NCBI RefSeq assembly: GCF_001038205.1
Contig: NZ_JWIZ01000003.1
Span: 1-64,000, forward strand
Reading direction: 5' to 3'
DNA length: 64,000 bases
Source: Muribacter muris
Lineage (GTDB): Bacteria > Pseudomonadota > Gammaproteobacteria > Enterobacterales > Pasteurellaceae
The position numbers and the translations under genes are program-made. The notes beneath the pieces are model-generated. The model searched no databases and was not told where the DNA came from. It saw nothing but the letters and a program-made list of their open reading frames with translations. How positions within the stretch are numbered: position 1 is the first letter of the stretch; each line of letters begins with the position of its first letter. Below, piece after piece: positions 35,322-45,171 of the stretch.

Positions 35322-38033
35322 ATGTTAACAAAATTGATGACGGCGATTTTCGGCAGCAGCAATGATCGCACTTTACGCCGTTTAAACAAGCGTGTGGCGC
35401 AAATCAATAAATTAGAACCGGAATTTGAACAATTAACCGATGCGCAATTACAAGCAAAAACCGCAGAATTTAAACAACGTTTAGCTGAAGGGGCAAGCCT
35501 TGACAGCCTGTTACACGAAGCCTTTGCAACGGTGCGTGAGGCGAGTAAGCGGGTGTTGGGAATGCGTCATTTTGATGTGCAACTTATCGGCGGTATGGTG
35601 CTGACCGAACGTAACATCGCCGAAATGCGTACGGGAGAAGGGAAAACGCTCACTGCAACCTTGCCTTGCTATTTGAACGCCTTGACGGGCAAAGGCGTAC
35701 ACGTTGTTACCGTTAATGATTACTTGGCACGCCGTGATGCCGAAACAAACCGCCCGTTATTTGAATTTTTAGGAATGAGCGTGGCGGTCAATATTCCCGG
35801 CTTAGCCCCCGATGAAAAACGTCAGGCTTATGCGGCGGATATTACCTACGCAACCAACAGTGAACTAGGCTTTGACTATTTGCGGGATAATCTCGCCCAT
35901 TCTAAAGAGGAACGTTTTCAACGCCCGCTGCATTATGCATTGGTCGATGAAGTGGACTCTATCCTGATTGATGAAGCCCGCACACCGCTCATTATTTCTG
36001 GGCCGGCGGAAGATGCCACCCATATTTATCAAGCGATTGATAAAGTCATTCCGCATTTGATTGCACAGGATAAAGAAGACAGCGAAGAATTTACCGGCGA
36101 AGGCGATTTCACCCTTGATCTGAAAAATAAACAGGCGCATTTGACCGAACGGGGGCAGGTGAAAGTCGAACAATTACTCACCGAAATGGGCTTGATGCAA
36201 GAACACGAAAGCCTCTATTCACCGGCACGCATCAGCTTGTTGCACCACGTTTATGCCGCATTACGTGCGCACAAATTGTTCGAGATCAACGTCGATTACA
36301 TCGTGAAAGACGGTGAAGTGGTGATTATTGACGAACATACCGGACGGACAATGGCAGGTCGCCGTTGGTCTGATGGGCTGCATCAGGCGATCGAAGCCAA
36401 AGAAAAGGTGAATATTCAAGGGGAGAACCAGACGGTTGCCTCAATCACCTACCAAAACTATTTTCGTCTTTATGAAAAATTAGCCGGTATGACGGGTACT
36501 GCCGATACTGAAGCCTTTGAATTTCAACAAATTTACGGCTTAGATACGGTAGTAATTCCGACTAACCGCCCGATGATCCGCGATGATAAAACGGATTTAA
36601 TGTTTAAGAGCGAGCCGGAAAAATTCCAAGCGGTGATTAAGGACATTGAAGGCTGTATTGCCCGCAATCAACCGGTGCTGGTCGGCACAATCTCGATTGA
36701 GAAATCGGAAGCGCTTTCGGCAGCACTGACCCAAGCCGGTATTCCCCATAAAGTATTGAATGCAAAATTCCACGCACAAGAGGCAGAAATTGTCGCCGAT
36801 GCCGGCTATCCGGGGGCTGTTACCATTGCGACCAATATGGCGGGACGGGGGACGGATATTGTCTTGGGCGGTAACTGGAAAGCAGAAATTGCTAAGTTGG
36901 ATAACCCGACCGATGAACAAATCGAAGCCATCAAAACAGAGTGGCAGGCTCGCCACGATACCGTAATGAAAGCCGGCGGTTTACACATTATCGGTACGGA
37001 ACGCCACGAATCCCGCCGGATCGACAACCAGTTGCGTGGACGGGCAGGGCGGCAAGGCGATCCGGGCTCGTCCCGTTTCTATCTCTCGCTGGACGATGCG
37101 TTGATGCGCATTTACCTTAACGAAGGCAAGTTGAATATGATGCGCAAAGCCTTCACCGAAGAGGGCGAGGCGATGGAATCTAAATTGCTGACCAAAGTGA
37201 TTGCCTCGGCGCAGGCAAAAGTGGAAGCTCATAACTTTGACGGCCGTAAGCACCTTCTGCAATACGATGATGTCGCAAATGAACAACGTAAAGCCATTTA
37301 CGAGCAGCGCAATCATTTGCTTGAAACGGACGATATTTCACCGATGATTGAAACTATCCGTGCCGATGTGTTCAATGCAGTGATCGACCAATATATTCCG
37401 CCGCAATCTATCGAAGAAATGTGGGATATCGAAGGGCTGGAAAACCGCTTAAAACAAGAGTTTTCAATGGTATTGCCGATCGCTGAATGGCTTGAAAAAG
37501 AGAGCGATCTACACGAGGAAACCTTGCGTGAGCGGATTATTGATCTGGCGAAACAGCAGTATCAAGCGAAAGAGCAAATCGTGGGCGCAGAGGTAATGCG
37601 CAACTTTGAAAAAGGCGTAATGTTACAAAACCTTGATGAACTTTGGAAAGAGCATTTATCCGCAATGGATTATTTACGCAAAGGGATTCACCTGCGGGGC
37701 TATGCGCAAAAAGATCCGAAGCAAGAGTATAAAAAAGAATCTTTTGCGATGTTCACCGAAATGCTGGATCATCTGAAAGCCAACGTAATCAGCATTTTAA
37801 GCCGTATTCAAGTCCGCAGCCAAGAGGAAGTCGAACAGGCGGAGCGTGAACGTCAAGCCCTTGCCGATCAGGAAGCCGCCGCTTACCAAGCGGAAGGGGC
37901 GGAAAGCGGCACACAAGCGGGCGGTTCGGAGCAAGATTTTGCAAATTTGAATATCGGACGCAACGAGCCTTGCCCGTGCGGGTCAGGCAAAAAATATAAG
38001 CACTGCCACGGCAGCAAAGCACGCTACGCATAA
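35322..38033 (+). CDS. secA: Preprotein translocase ATPase SecA
   Basis: SecA drives protein export through SecYEG. The 903-residue protein has [20 protein letters not shown] at the N terminus, Walker A RTGEGKT, the Walker B region [12 protein letters not shown], and the C-terminal zinc/SecB-binding motif [15 protein letters not shown] chose ATG at 35322 by alignment with Escherichia coli; a TTG at 35310 would add four residues. SecM upstream suggests export-coupled control. mutT follows, as in enterobacteria. Confidence 0.97.
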   Translation: MLTKLMTAIFGSSNDRTLRRLNKRVAQINKLEPEFEQLTDAQLQAKTAEFKQRLAEGASLDSLLHEAFATVREASKRVLGMRHFDVQLIGGMVLTERNIAEMRTGEGKTLTATLPCYLNALTGKGVHVVTVNDYLARRDAETNRPLFEFLGMSVAVNIPGLAPDEKRQAYAADITYATNSELGFDYLRDNLAHSKEERFQRPLHYALVDEVDSILIDEARTPLIISGPAEDATHIYQAIDKVIPHLIAQDKEDSEEFTGEGDFTLDLKNKQAHLTERGQVKVEQLLTEMGLMQEHESLYSPARISLLHHVYAALRAHKLFEINVDYIVKDGEVVIIDEHTGRTMAGRRWSDGLHQAIEAKEKVNIQGENQTVASITYQNYFRLYEKLAGMTGTADTEAFEFQQIYGLDTVVIPTNRPMIRDDKTDLMFKSEPEKFQAVIKDIEGCIARNQPVLVGTISIEKSEALSAALTQAGIPHKVLNAKFHAQEAEIVADAGYPGAVTIATNMAGRGTDIVLGGNWKAEIAKLDNPTDEQIEAIKTEWQARHDTVMKAGGLHIIGTERHESRRIDNQLRGRAGRQGDPGSSRFYLSLDDALMRIYLNEGKLNMMRKAFTEEGEAMESKLLTKVIASAQAKVEAHNFDGRKHLLQYDDVANEQRKAIYEQRNHLLETDDISPMIETIRADVFNAVIDQYIPPQSIEEMWDIEGLENRLKQEFSMVLPIAEWLEKESDLHEETLRERIIDLAKQQYQAKEQIVGAEVMRNFEKGVMLQNLDELWKEHLSAMDYLRKGIHLRGYAQKDPKQEYKKESFAMFTEMLDHLKANVISILSRIQVRSQEEVEQAERERQALADQEAAAYQAEGAESGTQAGGSEQDFANLNIGRNEPCPCGSGKKYKHCHGSKARYA

Positions 38034-38135
38034 AGGCGCAAGCGGTCGGTTTAACGGAAAAATGTGCAACGCTTTTGCAAAAATCCCGCTCAAACTGACC
38101 GCCTGTTTTAACACGGAAAAACAGTAGGATATAAA

Positions 38136-38534
38136 ATGGATAAACCGATCGTTCAAGTTGCTGCGGGCATTATCCGCAACGAATTTGGGCAAATTTATCT
38201 CACACAACGGCTGGAAGGTCAGGATTTCGCGCAATCCCTCGAATTTCCGGGCGGAAAAGTCGAAGCGGGGGAAACGCCGGAACAAGCCTTAAAACGTGAA
38301 TTGGAAGAAGAAATCGGCATTCACGTATTAAGTGCCTTTCCTTATGAACATTTTTGTTTTGACTACCCGAATAAAACGATAGCGTTTTTCTTCTACTTGG
38401 TTGAAGAGTGGGTTGGCGAACCCTTTGGACGAGAAGGGCAGGAAGGCTTTTGGCTGGCACAGTCCGAACTTGATGAAGGGCAGTTCCCTCCGGCAAATCT
38501 GGAACTTATCCGCAAATTAAAATCCGAACTTTAA
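38136..38534 (+). CDS. mutT: 8-oxo-dGTP diphosphatase MutT
   Basis: MutT removes oxidised GTP/dGTP and prevents A:T to C:G transversions. The 132-residue protein carries a full Nudix box (GGKVEAGETPEQALKRELEE followed by EIG), and the position after secA is conserved. The 102-nt gap contains an uptake-signal core at 38040. Confidence 0.95.
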   Translation: MDKPIVQVAAGIIRNEFGQIYLTQRLEGQDFAQSLEFPGGKVEAGETPEQALKRELEEEIGIHVLSAFPYEHFCFDYPNKTIAFFFYLVEEWVGEPFGREGQEGFWLAQSELDEGQFPPANLELIRKLKSEL

Positions 38535-38561
38535 AATAGTGGGCTTTTCAGCCCATTATTT

Positions 38562-40007
38562 TTAGAGGAAGACTTTGACGTTGTGAAAACCGTTTTCCTT
38601 TAAATAGAGCGCTTGCAGTTTGCTCATCACACCACGTTGGCAATAGAGCAAATAGGTTTTGGATTGATCCAAACTGGCAAATTGGCTAGAGAGTTTGTAA
38701 AACGGAAGCTGTTTAACTTCGACACCGGCTAATTCAAAAGGGGTTTCATCTACTTCTTCCGGGCTGCGAATGTCCAAAATTACATCGTTCTCGCCCAATG
38801 CCGAGGTCGTTTCAACGGAGACAACCTCTTTTTCCGTCTGTTCTGCAATGTCTCGAATATCCAAAAATTGTGCGTTGGCAACCGCTTGTTTAAGGATCGT
38901 GAAGTCAAAATGCCCTTCTTCTTCAAGAATTTTACTCTCAACCGCTTTTACCGTTGGATTTTTCGAGATTACCCCACAAAATTCCGGCATTGATTTGGCA
39001 ATATCGTCCGTGCCGATCTGCTTTGCCATTGCAATAATCTGCTCCTTGTCGTGGGCAATCAGCGGGCGTAGCACTAAGGTGTCGGCTGCTTTATCAATTA
39101 AGCGTAAATTGGTAAGGGTTTGGCTGGAGACTTGCCCTAAAGCCTCACCGGTTACGATCGCTTGAATATCAAAGCGTTCGGCTATTTTGCTGGCCGCCCG
39201 CACCATCATTCGCTTTAATACCACGCCCATTTGCCCGTTATCGACGTTTTCCAAAATCTTGCCTACCACCGTTTCAAAATTAATGGCGACAAAACGGACT
39301 TTGTGGGAGCTACCGTAGCGTTGCCAAATGTGATATGCCATCTGTTTGACGCCGATTTCGTGCGCAGCGCCGCCCAAATTAAAGAAACAGTAATGTACCC
39401 GTGAGCCTCGGCGAATGAGCATATAGCTCGACACGCCGGAGTCAAATCCGCCAGAGATGAGGGACAGTACGTCTTCCTGTGTGCCGATCGGGTAGCCGCC
39501 CAAGCCTTCGTGGCGTGCTTTAATCAGTAGCATTTTGTCGTGGTCAATATCAATACGCACCGTTACATCAGGATGAGTCAGACGTACATTGGCGGACTCA
39601 ATATGTTGATTTAAACCGCCGCCGACATAGCGTTCAACATCGAGGGAGCGGAAATCGTGTTTGCCTTTGCGGCGCACCCGTACGCAGAATGTTTTGCCGA
39701 CCAGCGTCTCTTTGACCGCTTGATAGGTTTGCTCAAAGATATCGTGTAGCGAGTTGAACGGAGTTTCTTCCACTTCCAAAATATGGTGAATACCGGGAGT
39801 GCGTTGCAGTAAATCCAGTATTAGCGGTGCGTTGTCGGCAGTTTTAGTGCGAACTTCGATAAAATCCCAATGGCGAACAACGGCAACGGTTTCATCGTGT
39901 TTTGTTAATACATTGCGAATATTACTGGTGAGAATTTTGATAAAGCGTTTCCGAACGGAGTCGCTTTTAATCATAATTTCAGGGAAAAGTTTAATAATAA
40001 ATTTCAT
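38562..40007 (-). CDS. thiI: tRNA 4-thiouridine / thiamine sulfurtransferase ThiI
   Basis: ThiI makes 4-thiouridine at tRNA position 8 and, in species with the rhodanese domain, helps sulfur transfer to ThiS. The 481-residue protein has an N-terminal ferredoxin-like/THUMP region, the PP-loop [11 protein letters not shown], and a C-terminal rhodanese domain with active-site Cys in YCQRGVMS. This is the long enterobacterial form. Confidence 0.95.
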   Translation of the reverse strand: MKFIIKLFPEIMIKSDSVRKRFIKILTSNIRNVLTKHDETVAVVRHWDFIEVRTKTADNAPLILDLLQRTPGIHHILEVEETPFNSLHDIFEQTYQAVKETLVGKTFCVRVRRKGKHDFRSLDVERYVGGGLNQHIESANVRLTHPDVTVRIDIDHDKMLLIKARHEGLGGYPIGTQEDVLSLISGGFDSGVSSYMLIRRGSRVHYCFFNLGGAAHEIGVKQMAYHIWQRYGSSHKVRFVAINFETVVGKILENVDNGQMGVVLKRMMVRAASKIAERFDIQAIVTGEALGQVSSQTLTNLRLIDKAADTLVLRPLIAHDKEQIIAMAKQIGTDDIAKSMPEFCGVISKNPTVKAVESKILEEEGHFDFTILKQAVANAQFLDIRDIAEQTEKEVVSVETTSALGENDVILDIRSPEEVDETPFELAGVEVKQLPFYKLSSQFASLDQSKTYLLYCQRGVMSKLQALYLKENGFHNVKVFL

Positions 40008-40133
40008 TGTAATCGGTATAGAAATAAGAATGAGCGGGGGATTATACCCTTTTCTGCAATGAATAGGGAGCGGACATAAAAATCCCCTTCCTTTTGCAAT
40101 AAATTAAGGGGATCTGACCGCTTGTAAGAGGGG

Positions 40134-41528
40134 TTAGCGTTGGTATTTGCCTGCCATTGCTTGATAAACCGCATTTTCATTGCGCAGAATAGTATATTTA
40201 CTTTCGAGTAAGGCTCGCTGCGAGGTATTTTCGGCGTTGATTGCATTTAACCATTCACGCAATTCGGATACGCCCTGTTGATAACGGTTTTTGTAGTAGC
40301 CGCTGATGCGTTTATCGTATTCATACTGTTTTTGTAAATTGGCGTAGCCGTTGCGGGAAAGTTGGTATGCCGCATAGTAGGTGTCGATTTCATTCAGGGC
40401 GCTGGTGATCGTCTGTTCGTAGTTCAGCTTCGCCAATTTGTAGTTCTCTTCGGAAATCTTAATGTTGTTTTTGACACGGTTCCAATCTAAGAAAGGCAAG
40501 TTGAAGGAGATTGTTCCGCCCGCCACAGGATTATCTGCGACATCGCCGACTTTCACCGCACTGCTGGCTAGGCTGCCGCCTAGGGTGATAGTCGGGAACC
40601 AGCTATTTTCCATCGCAGTTAAGCTGTTAAACGCACTTTGTAAACGTTGCAAACGGGCGATGACATCAGGACGGTTAGCGATAGCAGATACCGGCACATT
40701 TAAATTCACCCCCTGCAATTTAATTTTGCTTAGGCTTGGGTAACGTACTGCAAGCGGTTGGTTAGGTTGTAAATTAAGCAAGTTACGCAAGGTTTGTTCT
40801 GCGGTTTTACGGGCAGACTGTAAGCTGATAAGGGTATTTTTTGCGGCTAATGCGGCTTGAATTGATTGATCCACGCTTAATTGATCAATTGCACCGGCAT
40901 TGAGTTTATTCGTGAGAATTTTGCTCATCTGCTCGTAGTTTTTGATACTTTGCTGGGTAACAAGGATCGCTTCTTGGTAATAAGCCAAATTGTAATAGCT
41001 GTTAATGACACTGTTAATTAAGGACAAACGGGCTGCCTGTAAATCCTCTTGGGTAGCTTTATGTTCCCATTCTGCCGCACTGGCGGTATCTTTTAAACGT
41101 CCCCAAAGATCAAGAGTATAGCTTAAATTAAAACCAAGTTGGCTACCGAGATTGGAGGTGCCGGTTGAAACAGCGTTTCTGCCCGCCGAGCCAACCCCTT
41201 TTGATACGGAAGTAGAACCGCTGCCGTTAAAGGTTGGCACTAAATCCGCACCGACTAAATTGGCATTGTATAATGCACGGTTTACAGCAATAGCGGCTTT
41301 GGCTAAATCAATATTATTAGCTAACGCTGTTTCGACTAGATGGTTTAATTCCGGATCTTGATAGTTCTGCCACCATTTTTCATTGATCTGGAATTGCTGA
41401 CTGATATCTTGATATTGCTGGTAGGTTTGCTGTGCTTGTTCTAGAGAACCGTCTTGGCTCATTTTGCTGCTGCACGCACTCAGAACTAATGCGGCAACAA
41501 GGGTAAAGCTGATTTTGGAAAATTGCAT
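40134..41528 (-). CDS. Outer-membrane efflux lipoprotein (NodT/TolC family)
   Basis: This 464-residue protein has lipobox LVLSAC (Cys19) and two outer-membrane efflux repeats, with family sequence LSYTLDLWGRLKD and QWWQNYQDPELN-like openings (KWWQNYQDPELNHLVETAL). NodT-type lipoproteins are exit ducts for RND or MFS tripartite pumps. No pump or adaptor gene lies beside it, so the partner is encoded elsewhere. I chose ATG at 41528 behind AAGGAAGACC; the frame from 41594 would add 22 residues before the signal peptide. Confidence 0.88.
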   Translation of the reverse strand: MQFSKISFTLVAALVLSACSSKMSQDGSLEQAQQTYQQYQDISQQFQINEKWWQNYQDPELNHLVETALANNIDLAKAAIAVNRALYNANLVGADLVPTFNGSGSTSVSKGVGSAGRNAVSTGTSNLGSQLGFNLSYTLDLWGRLKDTASAAEWEHKATQEDLQAARLSLINSVINSYYNLAYYQEAILVTQQSIKNYEQMSKILTNKLNAGAIDQLSVDQSIQAALAAKNTLISLQSARKTAEQTLRNLLNLQPNQPLAVRYPSLSKIKLQGVNLNVPVSAIANRPDVIARLQRLQSAFNSLTAMENSWFPTITLGGSLASSAVKVGDVADNPVAGGTISFNLPFLDWNRVKNNIKISEENYKLAKLNYEQTITSALNEIDTYYAAYQLSRNGYANLQKQYEYDKRISGYYKNRYQQGVSELREWLNAINAENTSQRALLESKYTILRNENAVYQAMAGKYQR

Positions 41529-41716
41529 TTGGTCTTCCTTCTGATAGAAAATAAGACTATTGTAAATAAATCCTCTGTTTTGGACTAGTCGCAAAATGAA
41601 CGATCATTCATCTTTTTCAAAAGTTTACAGAAAACGGAGACTGAGTGGGAAAATTCATCGCTTCACTTATATGGAATAAAGCAAACAAGCGGTAGCTTTA
41701 CGCGTATTTGTTGCAA

Positions 41717-41738
41717 AAATGTGATCAACTTCACAAAA
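41717..41738 (+). promoter_or_regulatory. CRP site of the tna operon
   Basis: TGTGATCAACTTCACA at 41720-41735 is close to the CRP consensus, with AAA and AAA flanks. It lies ~120 nt before the tnaC start, as expected for a catabolite-controlled tna promoter. Confidence 0.85.
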
Positions 41739-41853
41739 ATAACACAGAATGAATGACAAAATAACCTAATCTGTTATGTTGTATACGATATTGAAATATC
41801 TTATTTAGGGTGGTTGTATTTATATTCACTGTCGTTTATAGAGGGTAAATCCT

Positions 41854-41922
41854 ATGTTTACTTTATCTAAAAATCAATGTTGGTTTATTATTGATCCAAA
41901 ACTCTCTTTCTATTTCCCATAA
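41854..41922 (+). CDS. tnaC: Tryptophanase operon leader peptide TnaC
   Basis: This 22-codon ORF begins at ATG 41854 behind GAGGGTAAAT. It contains Trp10-Phe11-x-Ile13-Asp14-x-Lys16-Leu17 and ends with Pro22 directly before TAA. In Escherichia coli TnaC, Trp12, Asp16 and Pro24 have the same spacing (Trp to Asp 4, Trp to Pro 12) and are needed for tryptophan-induced ribosome stalling. The pyrimidine-rich stretch after the stop fits a Rho-loading site. It lies ~200 nt upstream of tnaA, as expected. Confidence 0.9.
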   Translation: MFTLSKNQCWFIIDPKLSFYFP

Positions 41923-42125
41923 TCTCGTCTTATTCTTCTTTTCAATTTTATATTCAATAACTTACCGCTTTATTTCTAGTGTGGTTTATTGATTTCTGTT
42001 AATCAAATAGCAAAGAGCTAACGTCCTATCTTCTCTTAATAAGGACGTAGTATGGTTATTTGAATAGGCTGCCTTTACATATTATGTAAGGGGCGTCTCC
42101 TTTTATTTTAGTGCAAGGATTTATG
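41923..42125 (+). promoter_or_regulatory. tnaC-tnaA Rho-dependent attenuation spacer
   Basis: This 203-nt interval begins with an unstructured C/T-rich run (TCTCGTCTTATTCTTCTTTTC). It also holds an imperfect hairpin ACGTCCT...AGGACGT near 42022-42047 and a second, TTACAT...ATGTAA, near 42076-42090. In enterobacteria Rho terminates here unless a stalled ribosome covers its entry site. Confidence 0.55.
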
Positions 42126-43541
42126 ATGAATAACTTTAAACATTTACCTGAACCTTTCCGTATCCGTGTGATTGAGCCGGTGAAAAGAACCTCTCGGGAA
42201 TATCGTGAGCAAGCGATTTTAAAGGCGGGAATGAACCCTTTTTTATTAGATAGCGAAGATGTCTTTATTGATTTATTAACCGATAGCGGAACTGGCGCAA
42301 TTACGCAGGATATGCAGGCGGCAATGTTACGGGGCGATGAGGCGTACAGTGGTAGCCGCGGTTATTATGCGTTAGCCGAGGCAGTAAAAACGATTTTTGG
42401 TTATCACTATACTATTCCGACTCATCAAGGGCGTGGGGCGGAACAAATTTATATTCCGGTCTTGATAAAAAAACGAGAGCAAGAAAAAGGCTTAGATCGG
42501 CACAAAATGACAGTGTTTTCTAACTATTTTTTTGATACCACCCAAGGTCATAGCCAAATCAATGGAGCAACAGTGTGTAATACTTATATTAAGGAAGCAT
42601 TTGATACTGCCGTTGAACACGATTTTAAGGGCAATTTTGATTTGGACAAATTAGAGCAGGGAATTTTAGCAGTAGGAGCGGAAAATGTGCCATATATTGT
42701 CTGTACGATTACTTGCAATTCCGCCGGTGGTCAGCCCGTTTCAATCGAAAATATGAAAGGAATGTATGAAATTGCCCAGAAATATGATATTCCCGTTGTA
42801 ATGGACTCCGCCCGTTTTGCCGAAAATGCCTATTTTATTCAGCAACGAGAAGCGGGCTATCGAGATTGGACAATCGAACAAATTACCTATGAAAGCTATC
42901 GCTACGCAGACATATTAGCAATGTCAGCCAAAAAAGATGCAATGGTGCAAATGGGCGGGCTACTCTGCTTTAAAGAAAACAAATTTGAGGACGTCTATAA
43001 TGAGTGCCGCACGCTTTGCGTTGTGCAGGAAGGCTTTCCGACTTATGGCGGGCTGGAAGGCGGTGCGATGGAACGTTTAGCGGTTGGGCTACGAGATGGA
43101 ATGCGTCAAGATTGGTTAGCGTATCGCATCAATCAAGTTGCCTATTTGGTCGATGGGTTGGAACAGAACGGTGTTGTATGCCAACAACCCGGCGGGCACG
43201 CTGCGTTTGTCGATGCCGGAAAATTATTACCTCATATCCCTCCGGCGCAATTTCCTGCCCAAGCTTTATCCTGTGAATTGTATAAAGTGGCGGGGATCAG
43301 AGCGGTTGAAATCGGTTCGTTCTTATTAGGGCGAGATCCAAAAACCGGCTTACAGCTACCTTGTCCTGCTGAATTATTGCGATTAACCATCCCACGAGCG
43401 ACTTATACGCAGACACATATGGACTTTATTATTGAAGCTTTTGCTAAAGTAAAAGCGAATGCTGAAAAAATTAGAGGTCTTACGTTTACTTATGAGCCTA
43501 AGGTATTGCGTCATTTTACCGCTCGTTTAACAGAAGTTTAA
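42126..43541 (+). CDS. tnaA: Tryptophanase
   Basis: TnaA is a PLP-dependent lyase that breaks L-tryptophan into indole, pyruvate and ammonia, and can also deaminate serine and cysteine. The 471-residue protein starts [20 protein letters not shown], carries the PLP-lysine segment AMSAKKDAM and closely follows the Escherichia coli sequence throughout. Three start codons are close together; ATG 42126 gives the family N terminus with AAGGA seven nt away. It is controlled by the tnaC leader and CRP. A terminator made of Haemophilus-type uptake signals follows. Confidence 0.96.
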   Translation: MNNFKHLPEPFRIRVIEPVKRTSREYREQAILKAGMNPFLLDSEDVFIDLLTDSGTGAITQDMQAAMLRGDEAYSGSRGYYALAEAVKTIFGYHYTIPTHQGRGAEQIYIPVLIKKREQEKGLDRHKMTVFSNYFFDTTQGHSQINGATVCNTYIKEAFDTAVEHDFKGNFDLDKLEQGILAVGAENVPYIVCTITCNSAGGQPVSIENMKGMYEIAQKYDIPVVMDSARFAENAYFIQQREAGYRDWTIEQITYESYRYADILAMSAKKDAMVQMGGLLCFKENKFEDVYNECRTLCVVQEGFPTYGGLEGGAMERLAVGLRDGMRQDWLAYRINQVAYLVDGLEQNGVVCQQPGGHAAFVDAGKLLPHIPPAQFPAQALSCELYKVAGIRAVEIGSFLLGRDPKTGLQLPCPAELLRLTIPRATYTQTHMDFIIEAFAKVKANAEKIRGLTFTYEPKVLRHFTARLTEV

Positions 43542-43548
43542 TCAGTCT

Positions 43549-43576
43549 ATACCGCACTTACCGTGCGGTATTTTTT
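43549..43576 (+). terminator. Terminator of tnaA containing a Haemophilus-type uptake signal
   Basis: The stem TACCGCAC/GTGCGGTA with loop TTACC is followed by TTTTTT. ACCGCACTT at 43551-43559 is the complement of AAGTGCGGT, the Haemophilus influenzae-type core, which is otherwise rare in this window. Confidence 0.85.
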
Positions 43577-43615
43577 ATTAGGCTATTACCTATGGTGAGT
43601 GGGTGAGGAGCGATT

Positions 43616-44849
43616 ATGAATAAAACCCCTTCTCTTATTGGCGGTGCTTGTATTATTGCCAGTGTTTGTGTTGGAGCAGGAATGCTCGGGCTGCCGACAT
43701 CGGGTGCAGGTGCTTGGACTATTTGGTCTAGCCTTGCGATTATATCCACAATGATCGTGATGACACTATCAGGCTGGCTACTGCTGGAAGCCTTATCAAG
43801 ATTTCGATCTTAGGGCATCTTTCAGTTCGGTAACAAAGAAGATACTTGGACGAGAAATAAGTATCATAAATAATGTGGCGGTCTATTTTGTCGGAAGCAT
43901 CTTACTCTATGCGTATATTACGGCTTCGGGCAGTATTTTAGCTGAATTGATAAGTCCCATAATCTCTTTGGGGAAATTTGGAAGTCGCATTGGATCAATC
44001 ATTTTTGTCTGTGTTTTTTCTGTTTTTGTTTGGCATTCTACCCGTTGGGTTGATCGTATTTCCGTTGTGCTTATTTTATTTATGCTATGTAGCTTTGTGA
44101 TCAGCAGTTACGGTCTCATTCTCAATATTGACCTACACATTTTGTTTGATTTACAGACAGAAGACGGTCGGTATGCGCCTTATGCGATCGCAATGTTACC
44201 GGTTGCATTAACCTCTTTCGGCTACCATCATTCAGTATCGACAATGCGGGCTTATTATGGCAATGAACATAAAGCCAAATATGCTATTTTAGGCGGAACA
44301 TTGATTGCATTAGCCTTCTACTTAGTTTGGTTGCTTGGTATTTTTGGCAATTTACCCCGTCATCAGTTTGGCGATGTGATTGCCAATAACGGCAGCTTAG
44401 ATGTGCTACTGAATAGATTAGGGGAGATGATTGCATCGGACTCGGTGAAAAACGCTATCAACATATTCACCATTTCGGCAATTTTGTCTTCTTTTATCGG
44501 CGTGGGGTTAGGTGTCTTTGATTTTTTAGCCGATCTATTTCAATTTGATAATTGCCGTAGGGGGAGAACAAAATCTTGGGCTGTTACCTTCTTGCCGCCT
44601 TTACTTCTGTCAGTATTATTTCCGTTGGGCTTTTTGCAAGCGATCGGTTATGCCGGTGCGGTAGCGACTATCTGGGCGTGTATCATTCCTGCTATTTTAG
44701 TCTATAAAGCACGCCAAACGCCTATGCATAAACCATTCAGAGTGTGTGGTGGAACTCCGCTATTATGTATTGTGATCTTATTTGGCATATTAACCGCACT
44801 GTTTCATTTTTCGGCAATGTTTAAACTATTACCGATGTTTAATGGCTAG
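43616..44849 (+). pseudogene. tnaB: Tryptophan permease TnaB, frameshifted
   Basis: The gene follows tnaA with a good RBS (GAGGAG) and encodes an aromatic amino-acid permease of the HAAAP family (TnaB/Mtr). The first frame runs 65 codons from ATG 43616 to TAG 43811-43813. The remainder, beginning FDLRASFSSVTKK in the next frame, is intact to 44849. Deleting one base near 43801-43806 (AGATTTcGATCTT) restores one continuous protein of about 410 residues. The gene is therefore broken by a recent single-base insertion, or there is a sequencing error. Confidence 0.85.
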
Positions 44850-45056
44850 GGGTGATGAACTAAAAGATTTCCTCTCTTTTTAGTTGGAACAGTGAGTCGG
44901 TTTTACTTAGCTCTTTATCACCTGAACAAAAAATAGTCGCCCTAAAAACAAGCAATAAAAAGTAAATTTTATTCAAGATAAATAAATTAGCTTGAGTTTC
45001 TTTTACCTAGATCACATTTTTTACACTTTGGGATTGTGATTTTTCCTAAAAGCACT
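44850..45056. other. Intergenic region between tnaB and the sdaC promoter
   Basis: This stretch has a weak hairpin AACTAAAA/TTTTAGTT near 44858-44885 that may end the tna transcript, then AT-rich sequence with no ORF. Its right part carries the CRP-like site described separately. Confidence 0.5.
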
Positions 45057-45061
45057 ATGAT
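45001..45061 (+). promoter_or_regulatory. sdaC promoter with CRP-like site
   Basis: TTTTACCTAGATCACA at 45001-45016 matches the CRP palindrome TGTGATCTAGATCACA at 13 of 16 positions. TATGAT at 45056-45061 with TTGTGA at 45034-45039 (16-nt spacing) is a plausible promoter. The start would fall near 45068, leaving the site near -60. Confidence 0.55.
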
Positions 45062-45086
45062 CGCATTCGGTTTGGCGGTGGATCTT

Positions 45087-45107
45087 ATGTTTGCATTGTT
45101 AGATTAG
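45087..45107 (+). CDS. Possible sdaC leader peptide (six codons)
   Basis: ATG-TTT-GCA-TTG-TTA-GAT-TAG encodes MFALLD. It is preceded by GGCGGTGGA at 45074-45082, a possible RBS. The stop codon ends two nt before a sequence complementary to the sdaC RBS. It may be a regulatory upstream ORF, but such short ORFs also occur by chance. Confidence 0.35.
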   Translation: MFALLD

Positions 45108-45109
45108 TT

Positions 45110-45168
45110 ATCCTCCAAATCATTTTGGTTGCCGTTTTGGCAACCGCTTGTTCAATCTTTTGGAGGAT
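45110..45168 (+). promoter_or_regulatory. sdaC leader fold that can mask the ribosome binding site
   Basis: ATCCTCCAAA at 45110-45119 is exactly complementary to TTTGGAGGAT at 45159-45168, which contains the sdaC Shine-Dalgarno sequence three nt before the ATG. Inside this helix lies a second hairpin GGTTGCC-GTTTT-GGCAACC at 45127-45145. Together they form a structure that would block sdaC translation. Confidence 0.65.
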
Positions 45169-45171
45169 CGA

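Noticed and set aside
43795..43815. Programmed frameshift in tnaB
   Set aside because: No slippery heptamer or downstream structure was seen; a single-base insertion explains the break more simply.
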